Shown here in pieces: positions 24,518-36,054 of a stretch of 64,000 nucleotides of DNA. Within the stretch, counting starts at the first letter, position 1, and each line of letters opens with the position of its first letter. The stretch spans positions 6,014,001-6,078,000 of the forward strand of contig JAHWDD010000001.1 in NCBI GenBank assembly GCA_023897205.1. Direction: 5' to 3'. Both the position numbers and the translations under genes were made by a program. The stretch comes from Exophiala sp. HKRS030 (Eukaryota > Ascomycota > Eurotiomycetes > Chaetothyriales > Herpotrichiellaceae). The notes beneath the pieces were generated by a model, which was not told the DNA's origin, searched no databases, and worked only from the letters and a program-made list of their open reading frames with translations.

Positions 24518-26406
24518 ATGGACCCAGTTTCGGGAACCCTTGGCCTCGTCGCCGGCATAGCTTCGATTGTAACCATCATCGGGAAGTCCGTTTGTACGCT
24601 CAATACTATCCGGGCCAAGTACAAGGATGCTGCGTTCAATGTCAATCTCCTCACGGCTCATCTTCACACGGTCAAGGTGGCTCTATTACAAGTAGAGACA
24701 TTGGTGATTGAGACTCGAGAAAATGAACCTCAACATCAACAATTGATGGTCGAGCTGGAACAGTCTCTAGACCATTGTGGTTCACTTATACAACATATCC
24801 ACGACCACATTTCTAAATTCGAATGGAATGACGAACTTTTGCGAGTGGGAAACAAGGCACTTTTTCTTCTAGAGGATCAAAATACCAAGGACATGATGAC
24901 ACACCTTGATCGTCATATCAACGCTCTTAATCTCTTCCTCAACGCTTTTAGATGGTACGCCGGACGAATTTGGTCCTTGTTTTGATTTTGATACTGACAC
25001 CAACCAGCCGAACGCCCAATGAACAGAAGCGTTTCCTTGACAGGGCAGAAAGTCGAATTGTGTTGGATCTCGCTCGCGACGACACTACGTCACTGGTTGG
25101 ATTTCGTGACTCAATGTCATTTTCATCATCTTCGTCTCGTTCATCCATTGGCTCTCAGCTCTCCAAAGCCTTTGATTTTGATGGTCTGCTCCTGAGACAC
25201 AAGATTTATCAGAACAGTTTCCGTTCCATGCTACGACGTGTGTCCAGTCCTACAGAGAGCCGAGGCGAGCAGCACAAGAAAAGGACGCTGTCTGACACGC
25301 CTTCCTCGTTGGTCCACAGTGACTCAAAGACTTCTGCACAGATTGACTTTCAGCTGAAAGAAGATGCCCGAAAGATGAAGAGTGAGATCAAGATGCTTGC
25401 CATAGGAGATAAACATGGCCGATCGACAATCGTTCGGCAGATGCGGACCAAATTCGGGCAACCATTCACCGATGCTGAGGTTGAACAATACCGACAGTCC
25501 ATTATAGCTTTGACGGTCAAGGCTTTAGTGGCTATTCTCGACTACGTAGAGTATTCCACAGGACTGGTCAGTCAGACCAGTAAAGATCATGGTCAGATCG
25601 TACGTGATTTTGCGACATCAGGGAAACCTGACTGGTTAGTAAGCTCCGGGGTTGCAGCCAGCATCAAACACATCTGGCAGAATTGGCATGTCAAGCAAGC
25701 GTATAGCATTATGCAACAGCACGGACAGACGGCCTAGTGAGTTGCATCTTTTTGGTTGTGTGAACTCGCGACATATACTGATTTTCCAAGCTATCTATCA
25801 GCCATCGATCGAGTTTGTGTTCCAGACTACGTTCCCACCAACATGGACATCATCCGAGCTCCGGAGACAATTGACACGGTCAAGGAGACGGAGATGGTCA
25901 TTGGCACAATGAGCTTGCGTGTTGCGGAGATCAAAGACAAGAAAGCGATGCGAATCATGCCACAATTCGCTGGAGTCGAGTTCTGTTTGTTCACGATCGA
26001 CCTGACTTGTTACAATCGATATCTAGATGACGAACGGAGCACGAATGAGCTGGACGATCGCCTCGCATATCTCAAAGCCATCTTCCGATCGGAATACTTT
26101 GACACAACGATTGTTCTACTCGTCTTTACCAATTCGTCGGCATTTGAGAAGCAGATCGCGCATGCACCGCTGAAAAGTCACTTTGAAGATTACACGGGTG
26201 GCAACAGCGTGGAGGCGGCGACCAAATACATCTTGGGACGGTGCAAGCGTACTAATAAGCTGCAACGACCGTTCTTCTGGCACTCGTACAATTCCGAAGC
26301 CCATGATCGCGAGGCTGAATCGATGGCCAATTTCTTCAGGCAGTCGGCCGCGAGTGTCACATTTGTTACTTGGCTGAGGGATATAGGACTCGGACCAGGC
26401 ACTTGA
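24518..26406 (+). CDS. degenerate G-protein alpha-like protein with fungal N-terminal (NLR/STAND-type) domain
   Basis: Exons 24518-24954, 25008-25736, 25791-26406 (introns 53 and 54 nt) give 593 aa. Residues 1 to about 175 form an all-helical domain of the kind that begins many fungal NACHT/ankyrin and signalling proteins (MDPVSGTLGLVAGIASIVTI). From about 263 it aligns by eye with G-alpha: DFQLKEDARKMKSEIKMLAI, then a P-loop position reading GDKHGRST (279-286), helical-domain QYRQSIIALTVKALVAILDY, YVPTNMDIIR (about 405-411), DERSTNELDDRLAYLKAIF, and HFEDYTGGNSVEAATKYIL. Guanine-nucleotide residues are lost: P-loop Lys is Arg, the switch I catalytic Arg region reads APETID, DVGGQ is replaced near 429-440 by RVAEIKDKK, and NKxD reads TNSS (502-505). 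No N-terminal MG myristoylation signal. Probably a pseudo-GTPase scaffold or sensor; partners unknown. Confidence 0.82.
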
Positions 26407-27464
26407 GATCGGGAAAAGGATCTGTGAACGGGATGAATGGGTTATACTGTACCATATATTCGGAAAAGATGGGAGAAATGCATTAGCGACGGATGTAATA
26501 TATGGCCTGAATGAGGGAATAACGACATAGGAGGAGGTGAATGGCTCGTGTATCAAATATCCTTGGACTTCAAGATGTTTGGGATGTCAGATATTGTTGA
26601 GAATAGCGTCTACACTGTCTACATCTCAATTAGAATAAGAATGAAATGGACCTTGAATTCTCACATAAGTAGAACCCCCTGATCTCAGCCTTGCTCCTGA
26701 AACAAGTCGTACTCCGTATTGCAAGGACAACTTATGCTAGCCGATTACAGCCTGACTCACATAGTGATGGGCTACTTGGAAAAAGCACTGAAAGAGGAAT
26801 TGTCTCACCTGCACCACATGAAGGGTTTCCCCCGTCAGAAGTGTGTGCCGTCCTCCGATAACGCTGAACTGGGGGCGAATGGCGTCATCGGAAGAATGAG
26901 GAATACAGAATCACTCCAGGCTTGTCTCGTACCACCACTTAGTTACAGACATGCAGAAATAACCCCGATTCTGGGATTGTGTAGAAGTGGGAGTTCCATG
27001 TCTGAGCGCTGCTCGAAGCGTCGAGGCCTTGGCCGCGACTTAGGCCCTGATCTGCCCAAGAGATACCTTGTAAATCGTAACAGTATTTATCCGCGGAGTC
27101 GTACCGACTTGGCCCTGAGGTGGCACAATTACGAGTGTTACTGGTGTGACATTTTGACGTTCGTCTTTGCGATATAATAAACAATTACTCAACTTTTTAT
27201 TTTCCGCAGAACCTCCCCCACCACCTACACCTATCATCCAGTACCGTCACCTCTACCATCACCGCTCTATCTTACGAGTTTCTTCATCTTTTCTTCATTG
27301 TCCGCCAGAACTCATCACTTTTGTATGATCAGTGATTGTGTCTACTCTATCTGACCTTCCTTTCTGCCATCAACCTCCACACCCGATCGTCGCACGTCGC
27401 GGGGCAATCGCACCACTCTGACATCCTCTCCTCGCCGTCCTTTCTTCCCTCTACACCCTTCGCC
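26407..27464. other. intergenic, G-alpha-like gene to glutaredoxin
   Basis: Contains one TACTCCGTA motif at 26710 and a pyrimidine-rich leader just before the glutaredoxin start (27200-27460), as expected for a fungal 5' UTR. No gene recognised. Confidence 0.5.
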
Positions 27465-28616
27465 ATGGCGTCTCTCCAGGAGATCCAATCCGAAGAAATC
27501 TTCGACCAGACCATCGCAGCCGGCTCCTCCAACACCCTCTTCGTCCTATACTTCCACACACCTTGGGCGGCACCATGTGCTCAGATGAACACGATCCTAT
27601 CCACACTGGCCTCGACCTACCCAGTGGATTCGCCGCTCAAATTCCTCTCCATCAACGCCGAAGACCTGCCTGACATCTCAGAGACATACGACGTTACCGC
27701 CGTACCTTTCCTCGTACTGCAACGGGACAACAAGACCTTGGAGACCGTGAGCGGAAGCGACGCTACAAAAGTTCGAGCCGCAGTCGAGAAATATGCTGGT
27801 GGTCCCGCCGGTGCGAAGAATGGGGTTCCTCCACAACTCCAGGCTACGCCGCAGCAGCATGCCCATCCCCATCCCCATCCCCATGCGAACGGTGGTGGTG
27901 ATGCGCCGACTACTACCAAAGACCTCTCTTCTTATGCTCCCAAACCTACCGATCCTCCCACGGCACCGGCATATTCATCGAATCAGGAATCACAGGAGGA
28001 GCTGAACGAGAGATTGGGCAAGTTGGTTAAAGCTGCGTAAGTTGTTTGGCCATTTCTCAGACTACCCAGTGGTGGTGGTTTGTTTTCGATACAAAAAGTA
28101 ATGGTATGCTGACAAATGGATTTTTCGTTCACACTTACAGACCCGTCATGCTCTTCATGAAGGGAACGCCCAGCGCACCGCAATGCGGCTTTAGCAGACA
28201 GTTGGTCAGTATTCTGAGAGAGAACCAAGTAAAATACGGGTATGTCATTGCCAAATTCCATCATTTCAATGCTTGGGTATACATTCTTTTACTGAGTCTG
28301 ACGATTTCAACTCTACTCTAGATTCTTCAACATCCTGGCCGATCAAGACGTCAGAGAAGGTCTCAAGGTCTTCTCAGACTGGCCTACCTTCCCTCAGTTG
28401 TACACCAATGGCGATCTCGTCGGCGGTTTGGATATTGTGAGTCCACTAGCAAATTCCTCTTCACCCCTCCTGGCTTATCAGCTGTTTCCTTTTTCCCTTA
28501 TTTGAATCAATCCTGGAATGCTCATGCAGTACTGACAATCCGAACAGGTGAGGGAGGAACTCTCGGCTGATCCCGATTTCTTCAAGCCATTCGCAGCACC
28601 TGCTACGGCGGCTTAA
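27465..28616 (+). CDS. GRX4: monothiol glutaredoxin, Grx3/Grx4 type (thioredoxin-like plus CGFS domain)
   Basis: Cytosolic/nuclear iron-sulfur carrier that delivers iron information to transcription factors and binds a bridging [2Fe-2S] cluster with glutathione. Exons 27465-28036, 28141-28239, 28322-28436, 28548-28616 give 284 aa; introns are 104, 82 and 111 nt, longer than most in the window. Residues 1-115 are a thioredoxin-like domain with WAAPC in place of WCGPC, so one resolving Cys is absent as usual in this class. A linker of about 70 residues carries [17 protein letters not shown] sequence. The glutaredoxin domain has [17 protein letters not shown] (CGFS active site), [20 protein letters not shown] and ends [11 protein letters not shown]. 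All four junctions keep phase and restore the family sequence. Confidence 0.95.
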
Positions 28617-29390
28617 GTTCTTGTTTTGGTCCTTCCCTCGTGTCCTGTTCTCACTTCTCTGCTTCACCTCGTCTCGTCACGTCGCGGGGCAAATGAAAGC
28701 ACTGAATGCGATGGAATGCAAGCGGATGGATGAGTTGAGATGTGCTATGGTGGGATGAGACGGTATGAATTTATACTGGTTGTTCCCTCGTCAGGAGGTC
28801 TCGATCGAGATGTGGTGTATGATAAGTCAGTAGACAAACAAAGCATGCAATGGAACGGAACGGAATGGAATGGACTTGGGGATCTGCAAACCTCGATACA
28901 AGCAATATCACGAAATCAAGATTATATTTCACCGGAGTTCAGCTATACCTATTTCCTCACCTTATCTTAGTGATCAAAGGCCTCCCCCCTTTATAGTCTT
29001 AAGACGCAATGACTTCCTAATCCATTCACGCCCTGAAATCGTCCACTCATCCTCATCCTCATCCTCATCCCACCCATGCAGACCCACGAGATCGTCCCAT
29101 CTAGGTCCACGCTTGTTAACCGATCGATCGGCCGGTCAACGAGTCAGTCACCCGACCGAACAACAAGAGCGCGCTAGGAGTATTCGCCATTGTCGGGGTG
29201 AAGTACTCCCAAAAATAATAAAATATGAAAGGTTCTTTCGGGCCTTCATAGAAAGTCTAACTCAGGCATCTTGAGATCGACTTACACCAGTTACTGTAGT
29301 TGCGGCTACTGGTAAAGGGGAAAGGGGTTCTTCTGACCTACTGTCCTTATTAGAGATATGTACTTATTGCCTCTAGAGAGGACTTCTCTT

Positions 29391-29397
<7 letters not shown>

Positions 29398-29434
<37 letters not shown>
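29398..29434. repeat. (TA)18 microsatellite
   Basis: Uninterrupted TA run followed by CA and further TA tracts to about 29463. Confidence 0.95.
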
Positions 29435-29438
<4 letters not shown>

Positions 29439-29787
29439 CAGACACACACACATATATATATATCTCTTTTTATATATATCCAGTCATTAGCATTCGCGTT
29501 CTAGTTATGTCATATCCGCAAAAGTACAAAGTCTCAGAGCGATAAAGAAACAAAGAAAAAAGGGAGAACCGGGATATCAGGAGCATGGAAGCCATTAGTT
29601 AACGAACTAGATCTACGGAGGATTTCGACTATTTTTAGTTAGTTTCTTTTTTTCCAAAGAAAAGGAAAGTTGTCTACTGTCAGTAGGTTAGATATGTTCG
29701 GGACCGTATGTAACGTAAATATATAGTTCTAATCTCAGAACTCGGATTCGTGATGCTCTTTAGATCGAGAGTGAGATCTAGATCTAG

Positions 29788-29824
29788 GTTCGCATTCGGA
29801 CTCGGACTCGCATTCGGAATCGGA
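29788..29824. repeat. degenerate hexamer repeat ATTCGG/ACTCGG
   Basis: About six imperfect 6-bp units (ATTCGG, ACTCGG, ACTCGC, AATCGG). Confidence 0.75.
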
Positions 29825-30570
29825 TCTTTAGAGAGTCAGATATATATATATATATACATATATTCTAGCGCTGGTAGAAATTCAATACTCCCTGGAAATA
29901 TGAATTGGTTTTGGGGGATCCTTGGATAGGAGAATAATATGTCCAGTTAACTAACTACTTAGGTAATTGTGCCATGACGCCTCGTTAACACAGGCGCGCT
30001 TATCCTGCTTATCCTGCTTATACCATGAGGTAATATAAACACCCCACACGCCATACCGTGCCGCGGAGCATGTTACTGCTGAGCGCTGTACAGCAGAGCT
30101 GTTGACCTAGAAAATTAGGTCTATGCTTTCAATATATTAAACCAGTATATTGTTACTATTTTGGAACTCTGTAGAAGTCTCGGCATACCCAAAGGGCAAG
30201 ATTCTATAGTATTTAGGAGGCATTGTAGCCCTCAGGTAGTTACAATCCTCACACAGGTTCTTCGATCAGAAATGGCTATTCTCAGAAGCTAACAAGAGCA
30301 CCATACAGCAGAGCACTGCCTTACAGAGGGTGAATATTCTTGAAATTTCAATTGAGGAAGAGAACGATGGTCATTTGCAGAGCATGCTTGAAATGGAAGT
30401 TATATATTTAAGGCTGTCTAGTGGTGGTCATCGCTATTGATCCTGGACATGAGAAGTCGCCGGTGAAGAAGAGCCCTTCTTTTTTGCCAAAAGCGAACGG
30501 GTTTCTCATTGTGCATGCAGTCTTTCAGTCTGACTGTGCCCGTGAAGACGTGCTTCGGACAACTATAGAT

Positions 30571-32376
30571 CTAGAGCCTAGACGGCCTGCCAGGCATCGT
30601 TCCCTCTTGCAGGCTCGCTCGAGCTGTCGATGCCGACTTTGCGTACTGGAGGTATTTCGTCCTCTGGCTCGACAACCCCGATGTAGGGCTATTGTTGGCA
30701 CCGGTGGGGTTTGAACGATTCGGTTCTTTATCCTTGCGCCATGTCTGGCCGAGATCGCTGTATTTCTGCCATTCGGGTCGTACGATCTCGCGTGCGTGCG
30801 CTGCATACTGCGAAGTAGTGGCCTGCGGCATCAATGGCAGCGAGGCGACGGCTTTGCTGACGAAATCCTGGTGTGAGAGGTATGCACCGCGCAGCCAACG
30901 CCGGCCACTGTTGAGGTCGAACGAGTTGCGCGCGTGTACGACGCGCTGGTTGTCGAAGATGACGCAGGTCCCGCTGTCCATCTTCTCCGAATATACGTTG
31001 GCTGTATGGTTGAGGATCTTGGAGAAGAGGGCGCTGGCGCGTGTGAATTTGACGAGTTCGGAGTGTGGAAGTGATGGGTCGAGGTTGCCGACGAATGGTG
31101 GTGACCAGTAGACGTGTTCGATGTGCGAGAGTAGATCTTGCTCGCGTGCGTGAAGGACTCCTTGGCGTGGTGTTGGGTAGCGGGTTGAGATGGTTGGTTT
31201 GGTGTCGCTGTAGAAGAAGTTGTCGTTGTCGTATTCGTAGCGTACTGGCGTATTCATCAGTGTTTGTACCATTTCTGGTCCATTGTGCAGTCGGTATAGA
31301 ATGTCGATGGCTTTCAATGTATCGGCGAACCGTGACTCGCCCCCTTCACATGTATTGTGTACGCAGTGTAGGAATTGGAGGCCAGGTGGGTCTCGCATGT
31401 AGAGTAGGTCCATGTGAAATCCGAGAAATTTGGACGTATATGCGACGTTTTTGGCTTGTGGTTTGGATTTGACGTCCCAGGTTTCGCCGTAAAAGGTGTT
31501 TTGAAGAGGCCCGATACGATTGACGATGGTCTTGACAGATTCTTCCGCTTCAGGCACTCCGTCAAGAAATACTAGCCCGTCGCGCCAAAGGAGATGAAGG
31601 GTTTTGGCCAGAGTTTTTTCGTCGCTCATGTAGTCATTGTAGTCGATACGGACATTCTCTGCTGTGCGGAATGTCTCGCGTGTCCAGACTTTGCGCGGTC
31701 TTTCATAAAGCTGCCATGCAGGGTTGCGGAAAGGTTTGAGTAAGCTGGAAATAGTAGCTTTGTCAAATGTCGAGTGGTGATTTGGACGGATGTCGTTCTT
31801 CCACTCGATTATGGTTTCGTTGCCATCGAAGGACTGAGTCGACGAAGCCACGTGGATATCGGTCGGAATGTCCGAGTATTCATAGTTGCGCTGCCGGTCT
31901 GATGGGTCCACACAAAGGTCACATTTGCAGGCCTCACGCAGGAGGATGGGAGAAACCAGAGGCTCCGTACTGCCCGACTCGGCGAATAGTTGACCTTTTG
32001 CAACGAGTTTCTCGGTGTGTGCTCGCGTCAAGCTCTGAGAGGTGGATGAAAGCTTAGAGCCAGACGGATTTGGAGCTTGTATTCCTGGCTTGAAATTCTT
32101 GGAAAAGTTGTTAGATCTGTTGTTTACCACCTCTCGGTGTTGATTCTGGTCCCACTTGGTGTGATAACGAATGGTTGGTTTTATAGTGGGAGTGTCCGCA
32201 GAGGATTCTCCTTGACCATTTTCCTGAGAGACTGACTTTGAAGTCGAGTCATTGTCTTCAGGAAAGAGAAACCTTGCCCGTTGACGTTTTGGTCGCGGTT
32301 TCGGAAGCACAAACTTGAACGCAACTCCACCATTGGTCCTTTTCCGCACCACGAGGGAGCTGGGATTGAGCGCCAT
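30571..32376 (-). CDS. gamma-butyrobetaine hydroxylase-like Fe(II)/2-oxoglutarate dioxygenase
   Basis: TauD/BBOX family oxygenase; the likely reaction is hydroxylation of gamma-butyrobetaine or trimethyllysine in carnitine synthesis, but substrate cannot be told from sequence. Single exon, 601 aa. The first 35 residues are basic and hydroxylated without acidic residues until the FPED segment, consistent with a mitochondrial presequence. A GBBH-like N-terminal zinc domain carries CKCDLC (C150, C152, C155) and a His near 200 (NDIRPNHHSTFD). The jelly-roll core has the iron ligands H321 and D323 (FLGFHMDLLY) and H481 (RVVHARNSF), with the 2-oxoglutarate Arg at 492-493. A Ser/Thr-rich tail of about 60 residues follows. 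Divergent from the PP2A B-subunit gene. Confidence 0.85.
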   Translation of the reverse strand: MALNPSSLVVRKRTNGGVAFKFVLPKPRPKRQRARFLFPEDNDSTSKSVSQENGQGESSADTPTIKPTIRYHTKWDQNQHREVVNNRSNNFSKNFKPGIQAPNPSGSKLSSTSQSLTRAHTEKLVAKGQLFAESGSTEPLVSPILLREACKCDLCVDPSDRQRNYEYSDIPTDIHVASSTQSFDGNETIIEWKNDIRPNHHSTFDKATISSLLKPFRNPAWQLYERPRKVWTRETFRTAENVRIDYNDYMSDEKTLAKTLHLLWRDGLVFLDGVPEAEESVKTIVNRIGPLQNTFYGETWDVKSKPQAKNVAYTSKFLGFHMDLLYMRDPPGLQFLHCVHNTCEGGESRFADTLKAIDILYRLHNGPEMVQTLMNTPVRYEYDNDNFFYSDTKPTISTRYPTPRQGVLHAREQDLLSHIEHVYWSPPFVGNLDPSLPHSELVKFTRASALFSKILNHTANVYSEKMDSGTCVIFDNQRVVHARNSFDLNSGRRWLRGAYLSHQDFVSKAVASLPLMPQATTSQYAAHAREIVRPEWQKYSDLGQTWRKDKEPNRSNPTGANNSPTSGLSSQRTKYLQYAKSASTARASLQEGTMPGRPSRL

Positions 32377-33741
32377 TGCTAGTGACCCACGGTATAGTGT
32401 ATAACGAAACCGCGTTCGAATAAGGCTTGGGCCAATTCACAGTTGGAATTCCGAAGGTTGAAGCCGGCAACTTGTAAATCGGTTGTTTACTCCTTTTGGC
32501 CGAGGTTTTTTTTTCGCCCAGACCAATCTGGTGAGCTCTTAGTATGCTTCGGTGTTTCTTGTAATGTCAAAGCATATACAAGAATACTGGAGATGTACCC
32601 AGCCTGATCTGTGATAACGTTCTGCCAAGATCTTGAGGTCAGACCAGTTGACTGTAGTGGATGGACATCGAAGTTGATGGCAGGGCACCGAGTCAAGGAC
32701 AGCACATGGCGCAAGGCTGTGACGAGCCTTGTGATCAACCTCGGACATTTCAGGGACATGATGTCGGTCGGATAACCTGCCCTGAAAGGCGAATCTGGTG
32801 GGATGAGAAGGAAGTCGTTAGACTTGGCGGATGTCATGGAGGGCAGGAGCGAAGAGGACTCCAATTGGTTCAAATCTCTACTGACCGCAGGTGCGACCAC
32901 CGTGGACCACCTTGCTGCTCCAAAGCTCAAGAGTTGCGCCTGCACCTGCTAATCGTTGGTCCTACGGAGTAGTCAAGTGTACTCGGTACGGAGGAGCTAG
33001 TTAGTCTACTGCAACCATCCCACCTGCCTTCCGTTACACAGACTCCCACTGTGCCCAAACTCAAGAAACCTTCCATTCAATCCCCTCGCCCCGCGCCTCT
33101 AAAACCCGCCGTAGTATCATTAGCTTGCCACTGCTTGCCAGCTGTGCCAGCCACCTAGAATTCCCTTCTACTTAACTAATCCAAGCGGTCCGGGCGTTGA
33201 CAAGCACCTAGCCAAGTGCGTCACAAAGTGACACCCACCCACCGCTTTAGGTAGCTACCAACAGCTCTTAAGTTAAGCGCTGGTTCTCAGTCACAATGTG
33301 TCCATGCTAACTCCGGCCAGTGGTAGGAGCCTCATACGTATTTACCTTCTCTGCCTTATTCCACTCCACGACACAACCGTCATCCCTGCTGATACTCATA
33401 TCCTTCATCTTCCATTCTCAACTTCCTCTACACACCGGTCCGCCATCTCCCTTCCTTCTGGACTTTGTCATCCTCTCCATTCACACATTCCATCCCGCCC
33501 TTGTCAACCTATATTCTCACCGCTGACAAAGCCGCCAGTTCTTCATCTTTCGTTTCTCTTCACACGCAGCCTACCAAGTACCCGCCGTTGGATCATATCA
33601 GTCACACTGTCACCCACCGCATGACTGCTGCTACCTAGATCCTTTGCCCCTCGAATCTCAACCTGCTTTGTGGTCTACCTGCATTCGTCGCTTGTCGCTC
33701 GAGTTTCATTCTTGATCCCTTTACGCATAGTGTCATGAAAC
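32377..33741. other. divergent promoter region, dioxygenase / PP2A B subunit
   Basis: Shared upstream region of 1.4 kb. Contains a TACGGAGTA at 32963 and a long CT-rich leader (about 33340-33740) before the PP2A-B start. An open frame on the minus strand at 32487-32945 lacks an ATG at its start and resembles nothing. Confidence 0.5.
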
Positions 33742-35341
33742 ATGGTTGAATCAGAAACCGGAACTCCCACTTGGAAGTTCACCCAGTGCTTTGGCGACAA
33801 GGGGGATGTCGAGGATATCACAGAAGCCGATATCATCTCAACTGTCGAGTTTGATCATACAGGCAATTATTTGGCTACAGGTGATAAAGGAGGACGGGTA
33901 GTTCTTTTCGAACGAAATGAGACGGTACATACTTTCCCTTTGATCGCTTTTGATCCTTCCAGCACTGACTCCCCAAACAGAAAAAGACCTGCGAGTACAA
34001 ATTCCACACGGAATTCCAATCACACGAACCCGAGTTCGATTATCTCAAGTCCCTTGAGATCGAAGAAAAGATAAATAAGATCAAATGGTGTAAACGCCAG
34101 AACGCTTCCCATTACCTACTCTCAACAAACGACAAGACCATCAAATTGTGGAAAGTCTTTGAAAAATCTCTCAAGGTGGTTGCCGAAAATAACCTATCAC
34201 ATGAATTGACTCCAGCCAACTCAGCTGGTGGAGGAGGCGCTCCACGCTCAGCAAATCGATTCAAACATGCCTCTGAACTCAAACTTCCGAGAATGACCCA
34301 CCACGATACAGTTGTAGCCGCTGTGCCTAGGAGAACATATGCAAATGCGCATGCTTATCACATCAACAGCATCTCTGTCAACAGCGATGGAGAGACCTTT
34401 ATCAGCAGTGACGATCTCCGCATCAATCTGTGGAATCTCAACATCCAAGATCAGAGCTTCAACATTGTCGATATCAAGCCTGCCAATATGGAGGAACTGA
34501 CAGAAGTAATAACCGCTGCAGAATTTCACCCCCAGAGTTGTAATTGGTTCATGTATGCCAGCTCCAAAGGAACCATCAAGCTGGCCGATATGAGAGAAAG
34601 CGCTCTTTGTGATCAGCATGCTAAGCGTAAGTTAAACCCCAAAATCCCCGTGTCCAGGACATTGTGCTAATTCACTGTCTACAGAGTTCGAGCAAGAGGA
34701 AGATCCATCATCGCGCTCCTTCTTCTCCGAGATCATTTCCTCCATCTCCGATGTCCGGTTTTCACATGATGGCAGATACATCTTGTCAAGAGATTATCTG
34801 ACGGTAAAGATATGGGATGTCAATATGGAAAGGCAACCAGTGAAGACCATCCCAATTCATGAACATCTGCGACCTCGTCTATGTGACACTTATGAAAATG
34901 ATAGCATCTTTGATAAGTTTGAGGTCGTGTTCAGTGGAGATGGAAGCAATGTCATGACTGGAAGCTACAACAACAACTTCATGATCTATCCATCTGATCC
35001 CGAGCAAGAAACTGAAGTCGTCCTTCAGGCCGATAAATCGGCTTTCAAGGCCAAGAAAGTTGGAGTGCCTACTCCTATCAATGCAACAAGTCCAAATGGC
35101 ACAAAGAAAGGAACTTCAAGAGCTGGCAGCCCAGCAGGAGGTAGCACGGGTCAAGGGAGCCGAATGAGGAAAGAGACTGATGCTGATCAAATCGATTTTA
35201 ACAAAAAGATTCTTCACATGAGTTGGCATCCATTTGAAGACAGCATTGCTATTGCTGCAACCAATAATGTGAGTCTGGCCATTGGTTTAGCTCGTAAGAA
35301 ATACTAACAGGGTCTAGCTCTTTGTCTTCTCTGCACTATAG
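33742..35341 (+). CDS. CDC55: PP2A regulatory subunit B (B55/PR55 family, WD40)
   Basis: Substrate-targeting B55 subunit of protein phosphatase 2A, acting in mitotic exit, septation and polarity; the Aspergillus homologue is PabA. Exons 33742-33924, 33981-34626, 34685-35268, 35318-35341 give 478 aa, with introns of 56, 58 and 49 nt. WD40 propeller signatures run through the chain: [112 protein letters not shown] Ser/Gly-rich insertion sits near 405-440. The terminal micro-exon encodes only LFVFSAL and is needed to finish the last blade; without it the frame would read into the intron. Confidence 0.96.
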
Positions 35342-36054
35342 GTAAATGCATGCCAAACCGTTGACCGCCATTCAATCCTGTTCGGCGACTGATTCGTGAG
35401 TGGACCTCTGAACGGCATTCATCCTCTCGTGCGAGGTGCCACAACTGTTGCCCCTACACCGTCATGAGCTCGAGCTATGGCCATCCAGCAATACGTATAT
35501 GGCCTCATCGTCTCCAGCGCAGCATTTTTCATTCAGCCATGTCTCAGACTAGTCAAGTACTGCTGCGCATCATCTATTTGAACTGACATCGGGGTCGAAC
35601 ATCTCCGGGAGGTGCCATTACCTTTTGCACGAAGTGAATGCACTTCTATGACTTGACTTGGTTGGATTTCGCCATTGACGACATATGAATTTAGACAAAG
35701 CCCAGAACGTGGAAGTATAAGGTTAGATGGTCATCGAGATGAGATGAGACCCTGCAAGGAACTGAGTTGGTTGGTCAAATGATGGAAGTCGATTTTGTAT
35801 CTCAGCGGATGCAAGAAGACGAAAAGGGTGCATTGGCAAACCTCTTGGGACCATGGCTATCACCCACCGACTTACCAAGCACGGGCATACAGCTTGATCA
35901 TTGAGAGCAGACCAAAAAGCGAGTCGAGAAGAATTGAAATGCAAAAAATCAGAATATCACGACAATTTTTTGTAGTAGATGTTGGTTTCCAGGCATCAAG
36001 ATATCGTAATTACCTCCCAAATGCAGCGGGGTATTAATATACTATACAGTTGTT
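35342..36054. other. intergenic between convergent PP2A-B and NTR2
   Basis: Two 3' regions. No gene, repeat or RNA recognised. Confidence 0.5.

Larger units (their letters stand above)
28617..30570. other. intergenic, convergent 3' regions with microsatellites
   Basis: Between the 3' ends of the glutaredoxin and dioxygenase genes. Holds (TCATCC)n near 29049-29069, a long TA tract at 29398-29434, a second TA tract at 29839-29856 and hexamer repeats of ATTCGG/ACTCGG at about 29788-29824. AT-rich; no gene recognised. Confidence 0.6.

Noticed and set aside
32487..32945. 152-codon open frame on the minus strand upstream of PP2A-B
   Set aside because: Begins with GTG rather than ATG, matches no family I know, and overlaps other open frames in the same promoter region.
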